A stretch of DNA of 64,000 nucleotides from an uncultured Roseovarius sp. (GCA_947499555.1 CANMOU010000006.1:62001-126000); one strand, 5' to 3'; shown: positions 1 through 8,863, counted from the first letter of the stretch. Notes: generated by a model from the sequence alone, not told the origin. Numbers and translations are program-made.

Positions 1-898
1 GCAGGTTTAGCGGGATCTCCCGCTCGGCACCAAGAGGGCGAATTTTGTGATCTTCCAACACGCGCAAAAGCGCCGCCTGCACCTGCTCTGGAAGCTGGGC
101 CACCTCATCAAGAAAGAGCGTCCCGCCGTCAGCATGCAAAAACAAACCATCCTTGCGATGTGACGACCCGTCGGTGACACCAAAGAGTTCTTCAGCAATA
201 CGATCTGTTGAAATGGTGGCACAATTGACCGGAACGAATGGTTTCTCGGCGCGATCAGAAAGACCGTGCAAGGTGCGCGCGGCGATTTCCTTGCCGGTTC
301 CACTGGCACCGGTGAAAAGCACCGGAGCTTGCGTTGGACCCAGTCTTGCGAGCGTTTCGCGCACGGACTGGATCGCAGGCGAATGTCCCAGAAGACGACC
401 AGGCCCACGCGTGCTGCCACCAGACAATTCATGCTTGAGAAGGAAATTCTCCCGGCGCAGGTATTTTCGGTCAAGCGCACGCGCGACAGCGTTCAATATC
501 TGGTTCGCTCGAAAGGGTTTCAAAACGAAATCCGCCACCCCGGTGCGCAGCGCTTTGATGGCCGTATCCAGATCAGCATACGCCGTGATCATGATCGCAT
601 CAGCAAACAGGCCCACGCGTCTTTGTTCTTCTAACCACTCCAGACCGGTTTTCTTAGGCATGATGTTATCAAGGATCACCAGATCGAAATGGGATTGATC
701 AAGAATGCCCGAGGCCTGTTCAGCCGAGCGAGCCTGTTCAAGCCGCTTGACGCGGGGCTCAAGTATCTTTGTTAAGAAATTGCGCATGCCTGGCTCGTCA
801 TCGATCACGAGGACCGAGGCGAACTGCAGGTTCTCACCGTAGTCACCCTCAGTTCGCAACGAAGCCGATGTAGTCGGGCGCGCGGTGGGTTTGTTCAT
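1..898 (-). CDS. NtrC-family response regulator lacking GAFTGA, partial (3' end cut by window)
   Basis: Two-component transcription activator, cut by the window edge. The first ~140 residues form a receiver domain with the acidic pair in VIDDEPG, the phospho-acceptor Asp in VILDNIMP and the Lys in LKPF. An AAA+ domain follows with Walker A GASGTGKE, PVNCATI and Walker B GGTLFLDE. Between ELFG and Walker B, where sigma-54 activators carry GAFTGA, there is only VTDGSSHRKDGLF, so the sigma-54 contact loop is missing. It lies last in the FDH operon direction, two bases after a 43-residue peptide gene, and so probably controls FDH genes (inference). The ATG at 898 was chosen because a receiver domain follows directly. 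The DNA-binding domain is outside the window. Confidence 0.9.
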   Translation of the reverse strand, partial: MNKPTARPTTSASLRTEGDYGENLQFASVLVIDDEPGMRNFLTKILEPRVKRLEQARSAEQASGILDQSHFDLVILDNIMPKKTGLEWLEEQRRVGLFADAIMITAYADLDTAIKALRTGVADFVLKPFRANQILNAVARALDRKYLRRENFLLKHELSGGSTRGPGRLLGHSPAIQSVRETLARLGPTQAPVLFTGASGTGKEIAARTLHGLSDRAEKPFVPVNCATISTDRIAEELFGVTDGSSHRKDGLFLHADGGTLFLDEVAQLPEQVQAALLRVLEDHKIRPLGAEREIPLNL

Positions 899-900
899 CG

Positions 901-1032
901 TCAGCTGTCGCCCAGCCTGACAGCAGGACTGCTGCTGCGATCCCCGGCGGAAAAGCCTATTTCACCAAGCGCATACCATGCGCCAACCGCAATCACGACT
1001 GTTGCCAGAAACGCGGCGTACATCGCTTTCAT
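901..1032 (-). CDS. 43-residue single-pass membrane peptide
   Basis: Short unrecognised gene. It begins with MKAMYAAFLATVVIAVGAWY, which forms one membrane-spanning or signal-anchor helix, followed by a polar tail ending RLGDS. A GGGAGA ribosome site lies 6-7 bases before the ATG. The start falls right at the stop of the WD40-cytochrome gene (TAAGATG) and the stop is 2 bases before the response regulator start, so it is tightly packed in the FDH operon. No family is recognised. A role as a small subunit or anchor for the formate respiratory complex is only a guess from position. Confidence 0.6.
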   Translation of the reverse strand: MKAMYAAFLATVVIAVGAWYALGEIGFSAGDRSSSPAVRLGDS

Positions 1033-1033
1033 C

Positions 1034-2356
1034 TTAGTTCTCCCTCTCTTGCTCGGGCACATTGCCGTTTGCCGCTTGCTTTAGAAACGCAATAAGGTCC
1101 TTGCGGTCTTGCTCACCCGTAATCCGCTGCATCGGCATCTTTGATCCAGGAATATAATGATCCGGCCCGATATCGAACAGAGCGTCAATCGTGTCATCTG
1201 ACCACACAATATCCGATCCATCCAGAATGTCCGAATACGGGTATCCCGCAACGGTACCGGCCTGACGCCCAAAGACTTCGTACAGTGTCGGCCCGGCCTT
1301 GCGGGACGGTGGCGGCGTAAGAGCGTGACAAATCGAACATTTCCGCATGAATTGGCGCTCGCCGTTGGACATCTCTTCGGGATCCTTGAGAAAACTCCGC
1401 ACCGTCCCGCCGGCAGGATCAAACTCATCCAGAAAGGCCACAGGCCAGGCAAATGCCACATCTTCGATGCCACCTGCATAGATTAACGTGCCATCGTTCG
1501 AGAAATCGAGCGCCCAGACAGGGCCATTGCGCATGGCTCTGAAATCACGGGTGATGCGCCAGTCTGATGTATCGATCAACATGATGTAGCCATGACCATC
1601 GCCCGCAGCCAATGCATGGGTTTCCGGGTGATAGGCCATCGAAAGAATCGGACGACGATCAAGCGAGAAATCGCGAAGTGTGTCGCCACTTTCCGGGTCA
1701 ACGACGCGCGTCACGCCGTCAACCGCACCGTAAGCCAACCAGCTTTCGTCTGGCGCGAGAATAAGCTGATTAACACCAAAGCCCTGATTAACAACGATGC
1801 GCGGTGCGCCGTCCGATTCATCAAGCCGCCAAGTCCGGATTGTTCCGTCCGCGGAAGACGTAAAAATTCGTGTGCCATCCGCGGTGAATAGGACGTCACT
1901 GACACCAGAGCCATGACCGGTTAGAAATCGTGGTTCTGAACCATCAAGTGGCCACAAGCCCACGCTGCCATCCCAGCTTGCCGAGGCAATCAGCTTCTGA
2001 TCAGGAGATATGGCAAGCGCTGCAACCTTGCCTTGATGCCCTTCGAGACGTTTGCTTTGCCCGGTTTCAAGCGACCAGATGATGATGTCAAAGTCATCTC
2101 CGCCAGAGACAGCCGTCGCTTCATCAATAAAAGCGATACTGACAACCGCCGCGTCGTGCCCTTCAAGCCATTCAGGGTCACGCTCTGTCCAGAGGCCCAC
2201 GGAATTGTCGAAACTAGACGTTGCAACCTGCCCTGTCTCGGGTTCGACGGCGATTCCCATCACTGGTCCGCCATGACCTTTCAGCGTCGTGAAATCCTGC
2301 GCGGCAAGCGTATTTGCCACGCAGATCATTCCCGCAATTGCGGCCAGCCTGAACAT
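1034..2356 (-). CDS. Periplasmic WD40-repeat protein with C-terminal cytochrome c domain
   Basis: A 440-residue exported protein. Residues 1-19 are a Sec signal peptide ending LAAQ. Residues ~22-305 hold WD40 beta-propeller repeats, recognisable by repeated GH...V..LAISPD...ASASWDGSVGLW blocks. The C-terminal ~110 residues are a class I cytochrome c: the haem-binding CSICH is at 340-344, and KMPM near 406-409 gives the likely Met ligand. The ATG directly follows the TGA of the FDH cytochrome b gene (TGAATG), which implies co-translation. A periplasmic electron acceptor or donor docked to the FDH complex is the likely role, by inference. WD40 plus cytochrome c on one chain is known but uncommon. 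Confidence 0.85.
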   Translation of the reverse strand: MFRLAAIAGMICVANTLAAQDFTTLKGHGGPVMGIAVEPETGQVATSSFDNSVGLWTERDPEWLEGHDAAVVSIAFIDEATAVSGGDDFDIIIWSLETGQSKRLEGHQGKVAALAISPDQKLIASASWDGSVGLWPLDGSEPRFLTGHGSGVSDVLFTADGTRIFTSSADGTIRTWRLDESDGAPRIVVNQGFGVNQLILAPDESWLAYGAVDGVTRVVDPESGDTLRDFSLDRRPILSMAYHPETHALAAGDGHGYIMLIDTSDWRITRDFRAMRNGPVWALDFSNDGTLIYAGGIEDVAFAWPVAFLDEFDPAGGTVRSFLKDPEEMSNGERQFMRKCSICHALTPPPSRKAGPTLYEVFGRQAGTVAGYPYSDILDGSDIVWSDDTIDALFDIGPDHYIPGSKMPMQRITGEQDRKDLIAFLKQAANGNVPEQEREN

Positions 2357-3574
2357 TCACTCGGCGGGCTTTGCCTTGCCCGAAGACGGTGCGCCCTCTT
2401 TTGACTGCACCTCATCAAGCCAAAGCCCGTGGTGTTCCCGTGCCCATTGCTCTTCAACTTCGCCCGAGCCCATGGCGTCAAACGCACCTTCCATGCCGAC
2501 AGAACCGATGTAGATATGCGCGATGATGATGGCCATCAGGACAAAGCTTACGATGGCATGCCAAAGCTGAGCATATTGCATCTCTTCATGCGGCGCGAGC
2601 TGTTCTTGCAAGAGACCAAAGCCAAATAGTTCGGGTAGCCCGGTCTGGTTCAGGATGGCGAAAGTCTTAGCAAACATCGGCAACTCGAAAGGGAACAGCA
2701 GTGAAAGCCCCGAGGCCGAAATCGACGCACCAAGAATGATGACAGACCAGAAAATGAGCTTTTGGCCAGCGTTGAATTTCTTGGCTGGTGGATGAACGCC
2801 TTCTGTGAAGATCCCGCCACCAACCTTTATCCATTTCAGATCCGTGCGATTTGGGATGTTGTGCACGACCCAGAAGACGAAGGCGAGGATCAATCCAAGC
2901 ATGAAGGCCCAGGCAACGTTGTTGTGCACCCATTTTGATGCGATCGCGATTGTCGAAAAAGCTTCATGGCCGAAGGTCGGGATGATCACCTTTCGGCCAA
3001 CCAAGACAAGTAGCCCCGTGATCCCCAAAAGGATGAAGGACCCTGCCATCAACCAATGCGCAAAACGTTCAATGAACTTGAACCGGGTCACGGTCCGCCC
3101 GGTCTTTTCACCATCGATCATGATTTTGCCGCGCACGAGGTAGAACAGTGCCAATGCGAAAAGCGTCCCGATCAGAAGCCAGCTGCCATAGGTGATGAGT
3201 GGCCCTTCACGGAACTGAAGCCACCACATGCCGCGATCCTGAATAAGCACACGGGCCTCTGGTCCGCCAGAAGACACGGTTACATCAGCAGTGCCGTAAC
3301 GTAGCGCACTCCAGACATCCGAGTCTGACGATCCGCCCAATGTTCCCAACTGACCGGCCACCGCGCCGGCACTGTCGGGATCATCGCCATCGCGGGCCCT
3401 ATCGGGCACCTCTTCACCGCGCTGGCGTGCCATAATGTCTTCCAATGTCTGGGCACCGCCGGTTGCAGATCGGTCGGTTTCTGTGGTCTGCGCGACCTCT
3501 TGCGCCGCAAGCGGAGCGGCGAGGGGCAGACCAAGGAAAAAGGAAAGCGTGAGGGTCAGCAGAATACGTGCCAT
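2357..3574 (-). CDS. Formate dehydrogenase gamma subunit (cytochrome b556 type)
   Basis: Membrane subunit that passes electrons from the Fe-S subunit to the quinone pool. The 405-residue form starts at the ATG at 3574 (AGGGA 10-14 bases upstream); a TTG 18 bases earlier is less likely. A signal peptide (LGLPLAAPLAAQE) and a ~90-residue periplasmic stretch precede four hydrophobic helices between about residues 120 and 365. His residues in ERFAHW, KWVHNN, LWHAIV and IIAHIYIG fit the haem b ligands of the FdnI/FdoI family. The N-terminal extension makes it longer than E. coli FdnI (~217 residues), as is usual for this branch. A 136-base gap with a hairpin separates it from the Fe-S subunit gene. 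Confidence 0.9.
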   Translation of the reverse strand: MARILLTLTLSFFLGLPLAAPLAAQEVAQTTETDRSATGGAQTLEDIMARQRGEEVPDRARDGDDPDSAGAVAGQLGTLGGSSDSDVWSALRYGTADVTVSSGGPEARVLIQDRGMWWLQFREGPLITYGSWLLIGTLFALALFYLVRGKIMIDGEKTGRTVTRFKFIERFAHWLMAGSFILLGITGLLVLVGRKVIIPTFGHEAFSTIAIASKWVHNNVAWAFMLGLILAFVFWVVHNIPNRTDLKWIKVGGGIFTEGVHPPAKKFNAGQKLIFWSVIILGASISASGLSLLFPFELPMFAKTFAILNQTGLPELFGFGLLQEQLAPHEEMQYAQLWHAIVSFVLMAIIIAHIYIGSVGMEGAFDAMGSGEVEEQWAREHHGLWLDEVQSKEGAPSSGKAKPAE

Positions 3575-3628
3575 GGCGAGAATCCCTGTCAATCTTTTGA
3601 CGATGTCTTGCGCATCGTCTGGAAAGAG

Positions 3629-3648
3629 GGGCGGCCCGAGAGCCGCCC
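3629..3648 (-). terminator. Hairpin between FDH Fe-S and cytochrome subunits
   Basis: GGGCGGC (3629-3635) pairs with GCCGCCC (3642-3648) over a 6-base loop, in the gap between the Fe-S and gamma subunit genes. No T-run follows on the minus strand, so it is more likely an mRNA-stability or attenuation hairpin than a full terminator. Confidence 0.4.
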
Positions 3649-3710
3649 GCCTATTTCCTCAACCTAGCCCGGCAAGAGAGATCCTTCATCTCGTGCCGGT
3701 CATGAGCGGC

Positions 3711-4307
3711 TTAGCCGCCCTTTTGGTCGTAGGCCGTGCCCCAGCCCCAAGCACCTGAGCCGAAGCCGCGGGAGACGACACGCTCGCGATAGATATTCGC
3801 GACGACATCGCCATCCCCGGCCAGCAGGGCCTTGGTCGAGCACATCTCGGCGCAGATCGGCAACTTGCCTTCTGCGATCCGGTTGCGCCCGTATTTCTGG
3901 AACTCCGCCTGGCTGTGGTTTTCCTCAGGTCCACCGGCACAGAAGGTACATTTGTCCATCTTGCCGCGGGATCCGAAGTTGCCCGCCTGCGGGAACTGCG
4001 GCGCGCCGAAGGGGCACGCATAGAAGCAGTAACCACACCCAATACAGAGGTCTTTGGAGTGAAGCACCACCCCTTCCTCGTTTTGGTAGAAGCAGTCCAC
4101 CGGACAAACCGCCATACACGGTGCATCAGAGCAGTGCATGCAGGCCACCGAGATCGAGCGTTCACCGGGGTTGCCATCTTCGATGGTCACAACCCGACGG
4201 CGGTTGATGCCCCAAGGCACCTCATGCTCGTTCTTACACGCGGTCACGCAGGCGTTGCACTCGATGCAGCGTTCGGCGTCGCAGAGAAACTTCGCTCTAG
4301 CTCCCAT
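3711..4307 (-). CDS. Formate dehydrogenase beta (Fe-S) subunit
   Basis: A 198-residue polyferredoxin carrying electrons from the molybdenum subunit to the cytochrome b. Four [4Fe-4S] motif groups are visible in order: CIECNACVTACKNEHE near the start, CMHCSDAPCMAVCPVDC, CIGCGYCFYACPFGAPQFP, then CTFC with a later CAEMC. There is no signal peptide, so it is probably co-exported with the Tat-bearing alpha subunit, as in FDH-N and FDH-O. It has no C-terminal membrane anchor, unlike E. coli FdnH. It starts 15 bases after the alpha subunit stop, with a GGAGGAG-type ribosome site (ctcctcc on the plus strand) before the ATG. Confidence 0.93.
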   Translation of the reverse strand: MGARAKFLCDAERCIECNACVTACKNEHEVPWGINRRRVVTIEDGNPGERSISVACMHCSDAPCMAVCPVDCFYQNEEGVVLHSKDLCIGCGYCFYACPFGAPQFPQAGNFGSRGKMDKCTFCAGGPEENHSQAEFQKYGRNRIAEGKLPICAEMCSTKALLAGDGDVVANIYRERVVSRGFGSGAWGWGTAYDQKGG

Positions 4308-4321
4308 TCTCTTTCTCCTCC

Positions 4322-7219
4322 TTATGCTGCAGTGATTTTGCAGAGAGTCGCCTTCGTCTCCTGCATTTGGGTCACAGAGTCATAACCATATGTCTGGGCG
4401 GTATTGGTTGATTCACCCAAGACATAAGGGTCGGCACCTTCAGGATACTTGCTCCTTTGGTCCTCGCCCTGGAAATGACCACCGAAGTGGAATGGCATGA
4501 AAGCGACGCCTTCACCCACCCGGTTGGTCACCATGGCCATGACTTTGACTTTGCCGCCTTCGGGTCCTTCGACCCAGACTTGTTCACCATCCCGAACACC
4601 AAGGTTGTTGGCATCGCGCGGGTTGATTTCCACGAACATGTCCTGTTGCAGCTCGGCCAGCCACGGGTTCGACCGCGTTTCGTCACCGCCGCCCTCATAC
4701 TCGACCAGCCGTCCCGACGTCAGGATTATTGGGTAATCCTTGGAGAAGTCGTTTTTCTGGATCGAGGCATAAAGCGTTGGCAGACGATAGTCGTGCCGGT
4801 CCTCGTAGGTTGGATAATCCGCGACCAGATCGCGCCGATTAGTATAAAGCGGCTCGCGGTGAAGCGGGATCGGGTCAGGGAAGGTCCACACAACCGCGCG
4901 CGCCTTGGCGTTGCCAAATGGCGCACAGCCATGCTTGATGGCCACTCGCTGAATACCGCCCGAAAGGTCGGTTTTCCAGTTGGTGTCCGGTCCGGCCACC
5001 GCGTCGATCGCTGCGCGTTCGTCGTCGGTTAGATCGCCGTCCCAGCCGAGGTCCATCAGCATCTGCATGGTGAACTCCGGATAGCCATCCTGGATTTCCG
5101 AACCCACGGATGCCACACCTTCGGCCAGCAGGTTCTCACCATCACGCTCCACGCCGAAACGTGCACGGAAGGTCAGACCGCCATCGGCCACCGGTTTGGA
5201 CATATCGTAAAGGTTCGGCGTACCAGGGTGCTTCATCTCTGGAGTACCCCAGCTTGGCCATGGCAGACCGTAGTAGTCGCCATCTGCCGGACCACCCAGC
5301 GCCTTCAACGTCGTCCTGTCAAAGGTATGCTGGTTCGCCATATGCAACTTCAGACGCTCAGGCGACTGTCCGGTATAGCCGATCGTCCACATGCCGCTGT
5401 TGATCTCGCGCAGCGTGTCTTCGATATTTGGCGTAACGCCATCATCTTCGATCGAGATGTTGCGGAAGATCCGGTCGTGGAATCCAAACTTCTTCGAGAG
5501 AAGACCGATGATTTCATGATCGGTTTTCGACTCAAAGAGCGGATCCATGACTTTCTCGCGCCACTGCAGAGACCGGTTCGATGCAGTCACCGAGCCATAT
5601 GTCTCGAACTGCGTTGTCGCCGGAAGCAAGTAGACACCGTCCGTGCGATCATGCAGCACCGCCGAGACCGTTGGGAATGGATCGATCACGACAAGCATGT
5701 CGAGCTTCTCCATCGCCGTCTTCATCTCGGTCATCCGCGTCTGCGAGTTCGGGGCATGGCCCCAAAGCACCATAGCCCGAACCTTGTTCGGCTGGTCCAT
5801 ATTGGCTTCGTCTTCCAGAACACCGTCGATCCAGCGACTGACAGGAATACCTTTCAGGTTCTGCAAGGACACATCCTTGCCTTCCTTGTCCTTGATCGTC
5901 CCAAAGTTGCTGGAAAGCCACTCGGGATCTTCGCCCCAGACACGCGCCCAGTGACCCCAAGCGCCGCCTGACAGACCGTAGTAGCCTGGAAGCGTGTGGC
6001 TCAGAACACCAAGGTCTGTCGCGCCCTGCACGTTGTCGTGGCCGCGGAAGATGTTCGTGCCGCCGCCGGTGACACCCATGTTGCCCAGCGCCAGCTGAAG
6101 CACACAATAGGCACGCGTGTTGTTGTTGCCGCTGGTGTGTTGCGTACCACCCATGCACCAGATCACGGTGCCCGGACGGTTGTTGGCCATCGTGCGCGCA
6201 ACGCGCTCAAGCTGCGAGCCAGGTGTGCCCGTGACACGCTCGACCTCTTCGGGCGTCCACTTGGCGACTTCGGTCTTGATCTGGTCCATGCCCCACACGC
6301 GGGTGCGGATGAATTCCTGATCTTCCCAGCCGTTCTCAAAAATGTGCCACAGGATGCCCCAGATCAGGGCCACGTCCGTACCAGGACGGAAGCGCACATA
6401 TTCATCGGCATGTGCGGCGGTGCGCGTGAAGCGCGGGTCGCACACGATCAGCGGCGCATTGTTCTGCTCTTTGGCACGCAGCACGTGCAAGAGCGAAACC
6501 GGATGCGCCTCGGCGGGGTTGCCACCGATGATGAAAATCGCACGGCTGTTGTGGATGTCGTTGTACGAGTTCGTCATCGCACCGTAGCCCCAGGTGTTGG
6601 CAACACCCGCAACCGTGGTGGAGTGACAGATCCGTGCCTGGTGATCCACATTGTTTGTGCCGAAATAGGCCGCGAACTTGCGGAAGAGATAGGCCTGCTC
6701 GTTGTTATGCTTCGCCGAGCCGAGCCAGTAGACGCTGTCCGCGCCACTTTCTTCCTTGATTTTCATCATGCCGTCGCCGATCTCGTCGATCGCCTGTTCC
6801 CAGCTGATGCGTTTCCACTCACCACCCTCTTTCTTCATCGGGTACTTGAGGCGACGCTCGCCATGGGCATGTTCACGTACCGCAGCACCCTTCGCGCAGT
6901 GAGCGCCAAGGTTGAACGGGCTGTCCCAGCCAGGCTCTTGCCCGACCCAGACGCCATCGCTCACCTCGGCCACAACGGTGCAGCCGACCGAGCAGTGCGT
7001 GCAAACTGATTTAACTGTCTCTACCGCAGCGGTGGCTGCGGATTGTGCGTTGGCTTGGGTAACAGTGCCCCCCGTTGCGCCAATCGCGGCCAGACCACCA
7101 ATGGCCAGGCCTGAACCACGCAGGAATGCGCGGCGGTCGACGGATTTCCCGGCAACCTCAGACAGGATACTTGTCCGCTGGGGGCGTCTCGCAACCCCGT
7201 TGGTCTTTTTCCTAAGCAT
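4322..7219 (-). CDS. Formate dehydrogenase alpha (molybdopterin) subunit, Cys form
   Basis: Catalytic subunit oxidising formate to CO2, 965 residues. A Tat signal (VDRRAFLRGSG, RR at 29-30) directs export. The [4Fe-4S] cluster cysteines are C73, C76, C80 and C108. The active-site residue is C198 followed by H199 (HQARICHS), at the place where E. coli FdnG has selenocysteine, so no Sec machinery is needed. The rest is the bis-MGD molybdopterin oxidoreductase fold, ending in the dinucleotide-binding domain (FVEINPRDANNLGVRDG). Upstream come the TAT-target peptide and TorD-type chaperone genes; downstream come the Fe-S and cytochrome b genes. Molybdenum versus tungsten cannot be told from sequence. 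Confidence 0.95.
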   Translation of the reverse strand: MLRKKTNGVARRPQRTSILSEVAGKSVDRRAFLRGSGLAIGGLAAIGATGGTVTQANAQSAATAAVETVKSVCTHCSVGCTVVAEVSDGVWVGQEPGWDSPFNLGAHCAKGAAVREHAHGERRLKYPMKKEGGEWKRISWEQAIDEIGDGMMKIKEESGADSVYWLGSAKHNNEQAYLFRKFAAYFGTNNVDHQARICHSTTVAGVANTWGYGAMTNSYNDIHNSRAIFIIGGNPAEAHPVSLLHVLRAKEQNNAPLIVCDPRFTRTAAHADEYVRFRPGTDVALIWGILWHIFENGWEDQEFIRTRVWGMDQIKTEVAKWTPEEVERVTGTPGSQLERVARTMANNRPGTVIWCMGGTQHTSGNNNTRAYCVLQLALGNMGVTGGGTNIFRGHDNVQGATDLGVLSHTLPGYYGLSGGAWGHWARVWGEDPEWLSSNFGTIKDKEGKDVSLQNLKGIPVSRWIDGVLEDEANMDQPNKVRAMVLWGHAPNSQTRMTEMKTAMEKLDMLVVIDPFPTVSAVLHDRTDGVYLLPATTQFETYGSVTASNRSLQWREKVMDPLFESKTDHEIIGLLSKKFGFHDRIFRNISIEDDGVTPNIEDTLREINSGMWTIGYTGQSPERLKLHMANQHTFDRTTLKALGGPADGDYYGLPWPSWGTPEMKHPGTPNLYDMSKPVADGGLTFRARFGVERDGENLLAEGVASVGSEIQDGYPEFTMQMLMDLGWDGDLTDDERAAIDAVAGPDTNWKTDLSGGIQRVAIKHGCAPFGNAKARAVVWTFPDPIPLHREPLYTNRRDLVADYPTYEDRHDYRLPTLYASIQKNDFSKDYPIILTSGRLVEYEGGGDETRSNPWLAELQQDMFVEINPRDANNLGVRDGEQVWVEGPEGGKVKVMAMVTNRVGEGVAFMPFHFGGHFQGEDQRSKYPEGADPYVLGESTNTAQTYGYDSVTQMQETKATLCKITAA

Positions 7220-7333
7220 GTTTCTCTCCTCCCTGAGCCTCTCTCGCTTGAGGCGTGGGTACTAAGTTGTTCCACCGGACGGTCGGGCCTATCGCTACCA
7301 GTTGCCGGCGGTGCGGGTGATTTCGTCCGGGTC

Positions 7334-7525
7334 TTAGAACCGGGCGGAATCGAGGTAAGCGCGCGTGTGCGCGGTGTCCTGCATCTTGTCAGATGACAGA
7401 TCGGGCTCAGCCGCTTCGGCCGTGCCTGTGGACGCGGCTGTTGCGACCGCGACAGCGGGCGCGCCGGCGGCGGCCATTTTCAGAAAATCGCGGCGGCTGC
7501 TGCCGTCCTCAACTTTCTTGGTCAT
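7334..7525 (-). CDS. Small TAT-target protein of formate dehydrogenase loci
   Basis: A 63-residue protein with a clear twin-arginine signal (SSRRDFLKMAAAG at residues ~9-21), an Ala-rich hydrophobic core and a short polar tail ending LDSARF. It matches the 'formate dehydrogenase region TAT target' family, which is found beside membrane FDH operons. It sits between the chaperone and the alpha subunit gene. The function is unknown; a role in assembly or export of the alpha subunit is inferred from its constant position. The start has a GGAGGA site about 6 bases upstream. Confidence 0.85.
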   Translation of the reverse strand: MTKKVEDGSSRRDFLKMAAAGAPAVAVATAASTGTAEAAEPDLSSDKMQDTAHTRAYLDSARF

Positions 7526-7574
7526 GAGAGTCCTCCTCTCGTTGGTGACAGGTCGCCCTGCCGGTTAATGCGGA

Positions 7575-8207
7575 TCACTCCGCGCTCATCCGGAAGCCTT
7601 CGGCCTCAATTTCCATGAACACCCTGCCGACAGCGCCGACAGAGGCATAGAGAACCGAGTTCTTTGCCGCTTCCAAATCCGTAAAAAAGTGGCCGGCCCA
7701 CGGGCCGATATGTTTGTTGTAAAAGCCCTTCTGATCCGCCAGCGACGCGGGCTGACCAAACCGGCCCGTAATCAGGCTTGCCATCATCTCCATGAGAGAG
7801 GCGATATTGTCCTCTGGCTCATAGACATTCGGCGCACGTGTTATGCCGCGCACGGCCATGTCCCGGCGCAGAGCCGCCAGCGGCTTTTCGTTAAGAAACC
7901 CTGTGAGGTAGTAACTCGCGTAAGGCAGCAACTCACCCCGGCCCAGACCAATGAAGAGCGCGTTAAACTCCCGCTCGACTGCCGGGGCCTTGGAATGTTT
8001 GGCAATTCGGGAAAGGGCGGCCACTGCCGTACCCAAATCCGTCTCTGTATCACCCGACAAACCAGCCGTCTTGGACAGCAAAGGCTCAGATGGCGGCGCT
8101 GCAAGCAGGACAGCAAGAAAATCATAGAGGTCCGCGCGAAGACGATCTTCCCCGGCGATCGATTGATTGGGATCGTGTTTCTCCATCAATGCCTCTTGAT
8201 TGCTCAT
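7575..8207 (-). CDS. TorD-family molybdoenzyme chaperone
   Basis: A 210-residue, mostly helical cytoplasmic protein of the TorD/DmsD family, which binds Tat signals of molybdoenzymes and helps cofactor insertion. Recognisable features are the N-terminal RADLYDFLAVLLAAPPSE helix, EFNALFIGLGRGELLPYASYY in the middle, and the YEPEDNIASLMEMM segment typical of the family (usual E-P-x-D-H). Its start overlaps the end of the DUF3306 gene by 4 bases (ATGA), so it is translationally coupled. The partner is almost certainly the FDH alpha subunit encoded two genes downstream (inference from context). Confidence 0.88.
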   Translation of the reverse strand: MSNQEALMEKHDPNQSIAGEDRLRADLYDFLAVLLAAPPSEPLLSKTAGLSGDTETDLGTAVAALSRIAKHSKAPAVEREFNALFIGLGRGELLPYASYYLTGFLNEKPLAALRRDMAVRGITRAPNVYEPEDNIASLMEMMASLITGRFGQPASLADQKGFYNKHIGPWAGHFFTDLEAAKNSVLYASVGAVGRVFMEIEAEGFRMSAE

Positions 8208-8863
8208 GTGGCGCCTCCGACCTGCTCATCAAATGAGAACTGCATCCGGCGACGCTGGGCGGGAACGTAATCCAGATCATCCTGCCACGCGCTCTGATCA
8301 GATTGAGAAGGTGCAGTTTCCTCGGCAGGCTCTGCAAAGTCGGGCTCTGCGAAAGCGACCGTAAGTTCTTCTTCTGAAGCCTCCGCAGCTTCCGAAATTT
8401 CGGCCTCAGCCAGAACAGGTGCTGCATCTTCTGCCTCACCCTCCTCCCGGTCCTGCTGGGCCTGGCGAGCAAGTTCTTCGACATGCGCCAGCATGCCCTT
8501 GCCCACTTGGTATGCGGTTTGGAGATTCTCGATCACCTTGGCGCTGTCGGTGAAATCCTCGCCATAATCGAGCAACCCATCAAGATTGGCCAAGGCCGGG
8601 TTCGACACCCAGAGCTTCCGCAGCGCACGGCGGCGAATACGGTCAGGAACGGCTTTGGCCATAAAGGCACTGAAATCGTCGCCCTTGGTCATCGTGTCGG
8701 GATCGGGCAGTCCAAGTTCTTCAAGAATTTGCGTGTCCGATTTCTCTTCCAGCGCGGCATGATCTTCGGCAAGTTTGGCCGCTTCCACCGCCTCGACCTC
8801 TGCGGCGGTCTCATTGGCAACCCGCGCCTTGCGGCGTGACCAGAAATCGGAACGCTCCGTCAT
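8204..8863 (-). CDS. DUF3306 family protein
   Basis: A 219-residue soluble protein found in FDH loci with DUF3305. The N-terminal half has the family core: SDFWSRRKARV at the start, then DFSAFMAKAVPDRIRRRALRKLW and SNPALANLDGLLDYGEDFTD. The second half is very acidic and Ala/Glu-rich, so probably disordered, and ends with a conserved-looking RRRMQFSFDEQ patch. There is no signal peptide or membrane segment. It overlaps its neighbours on both sides by 4 bases. The function is not established; an assembly role for FDH is inferred from co-occurrence. Confidence 0.82.
   Translation of the reverse strand: MTERSDFWSRRKARVANETAAEVEAVEAAKLAEDHAALEEKSDTQILEELGLPDPDTMTKGDDFSAFMAKAVPDRIRRRALRKLWVSNPALANLDGLLDYGEDFTDSAKVIENLQTAYQVGKGMLAHVEELARQAQQDREEGEAEDAAPVLAEAEISEAAEASEEELTVAFAEPDFAEPAEETAPSQSDQSAWQDDLDYVPAQRRRMQFSFDEQVGGAT

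Noticed and set aside
5996-7009. 337-codon plus-strand frame opposite FDH alpha
   Set aside because: Antisense shadow of a high-GC gene; no family resemblance, while the minus strand reads a complete FDH alpha.
4322-7219. Possible selenocysteine in formate dehydrogenase alpha
   Set aside because: The active-site codon encodes Cys (C198 in RICHS); no in-frame TGA exists.
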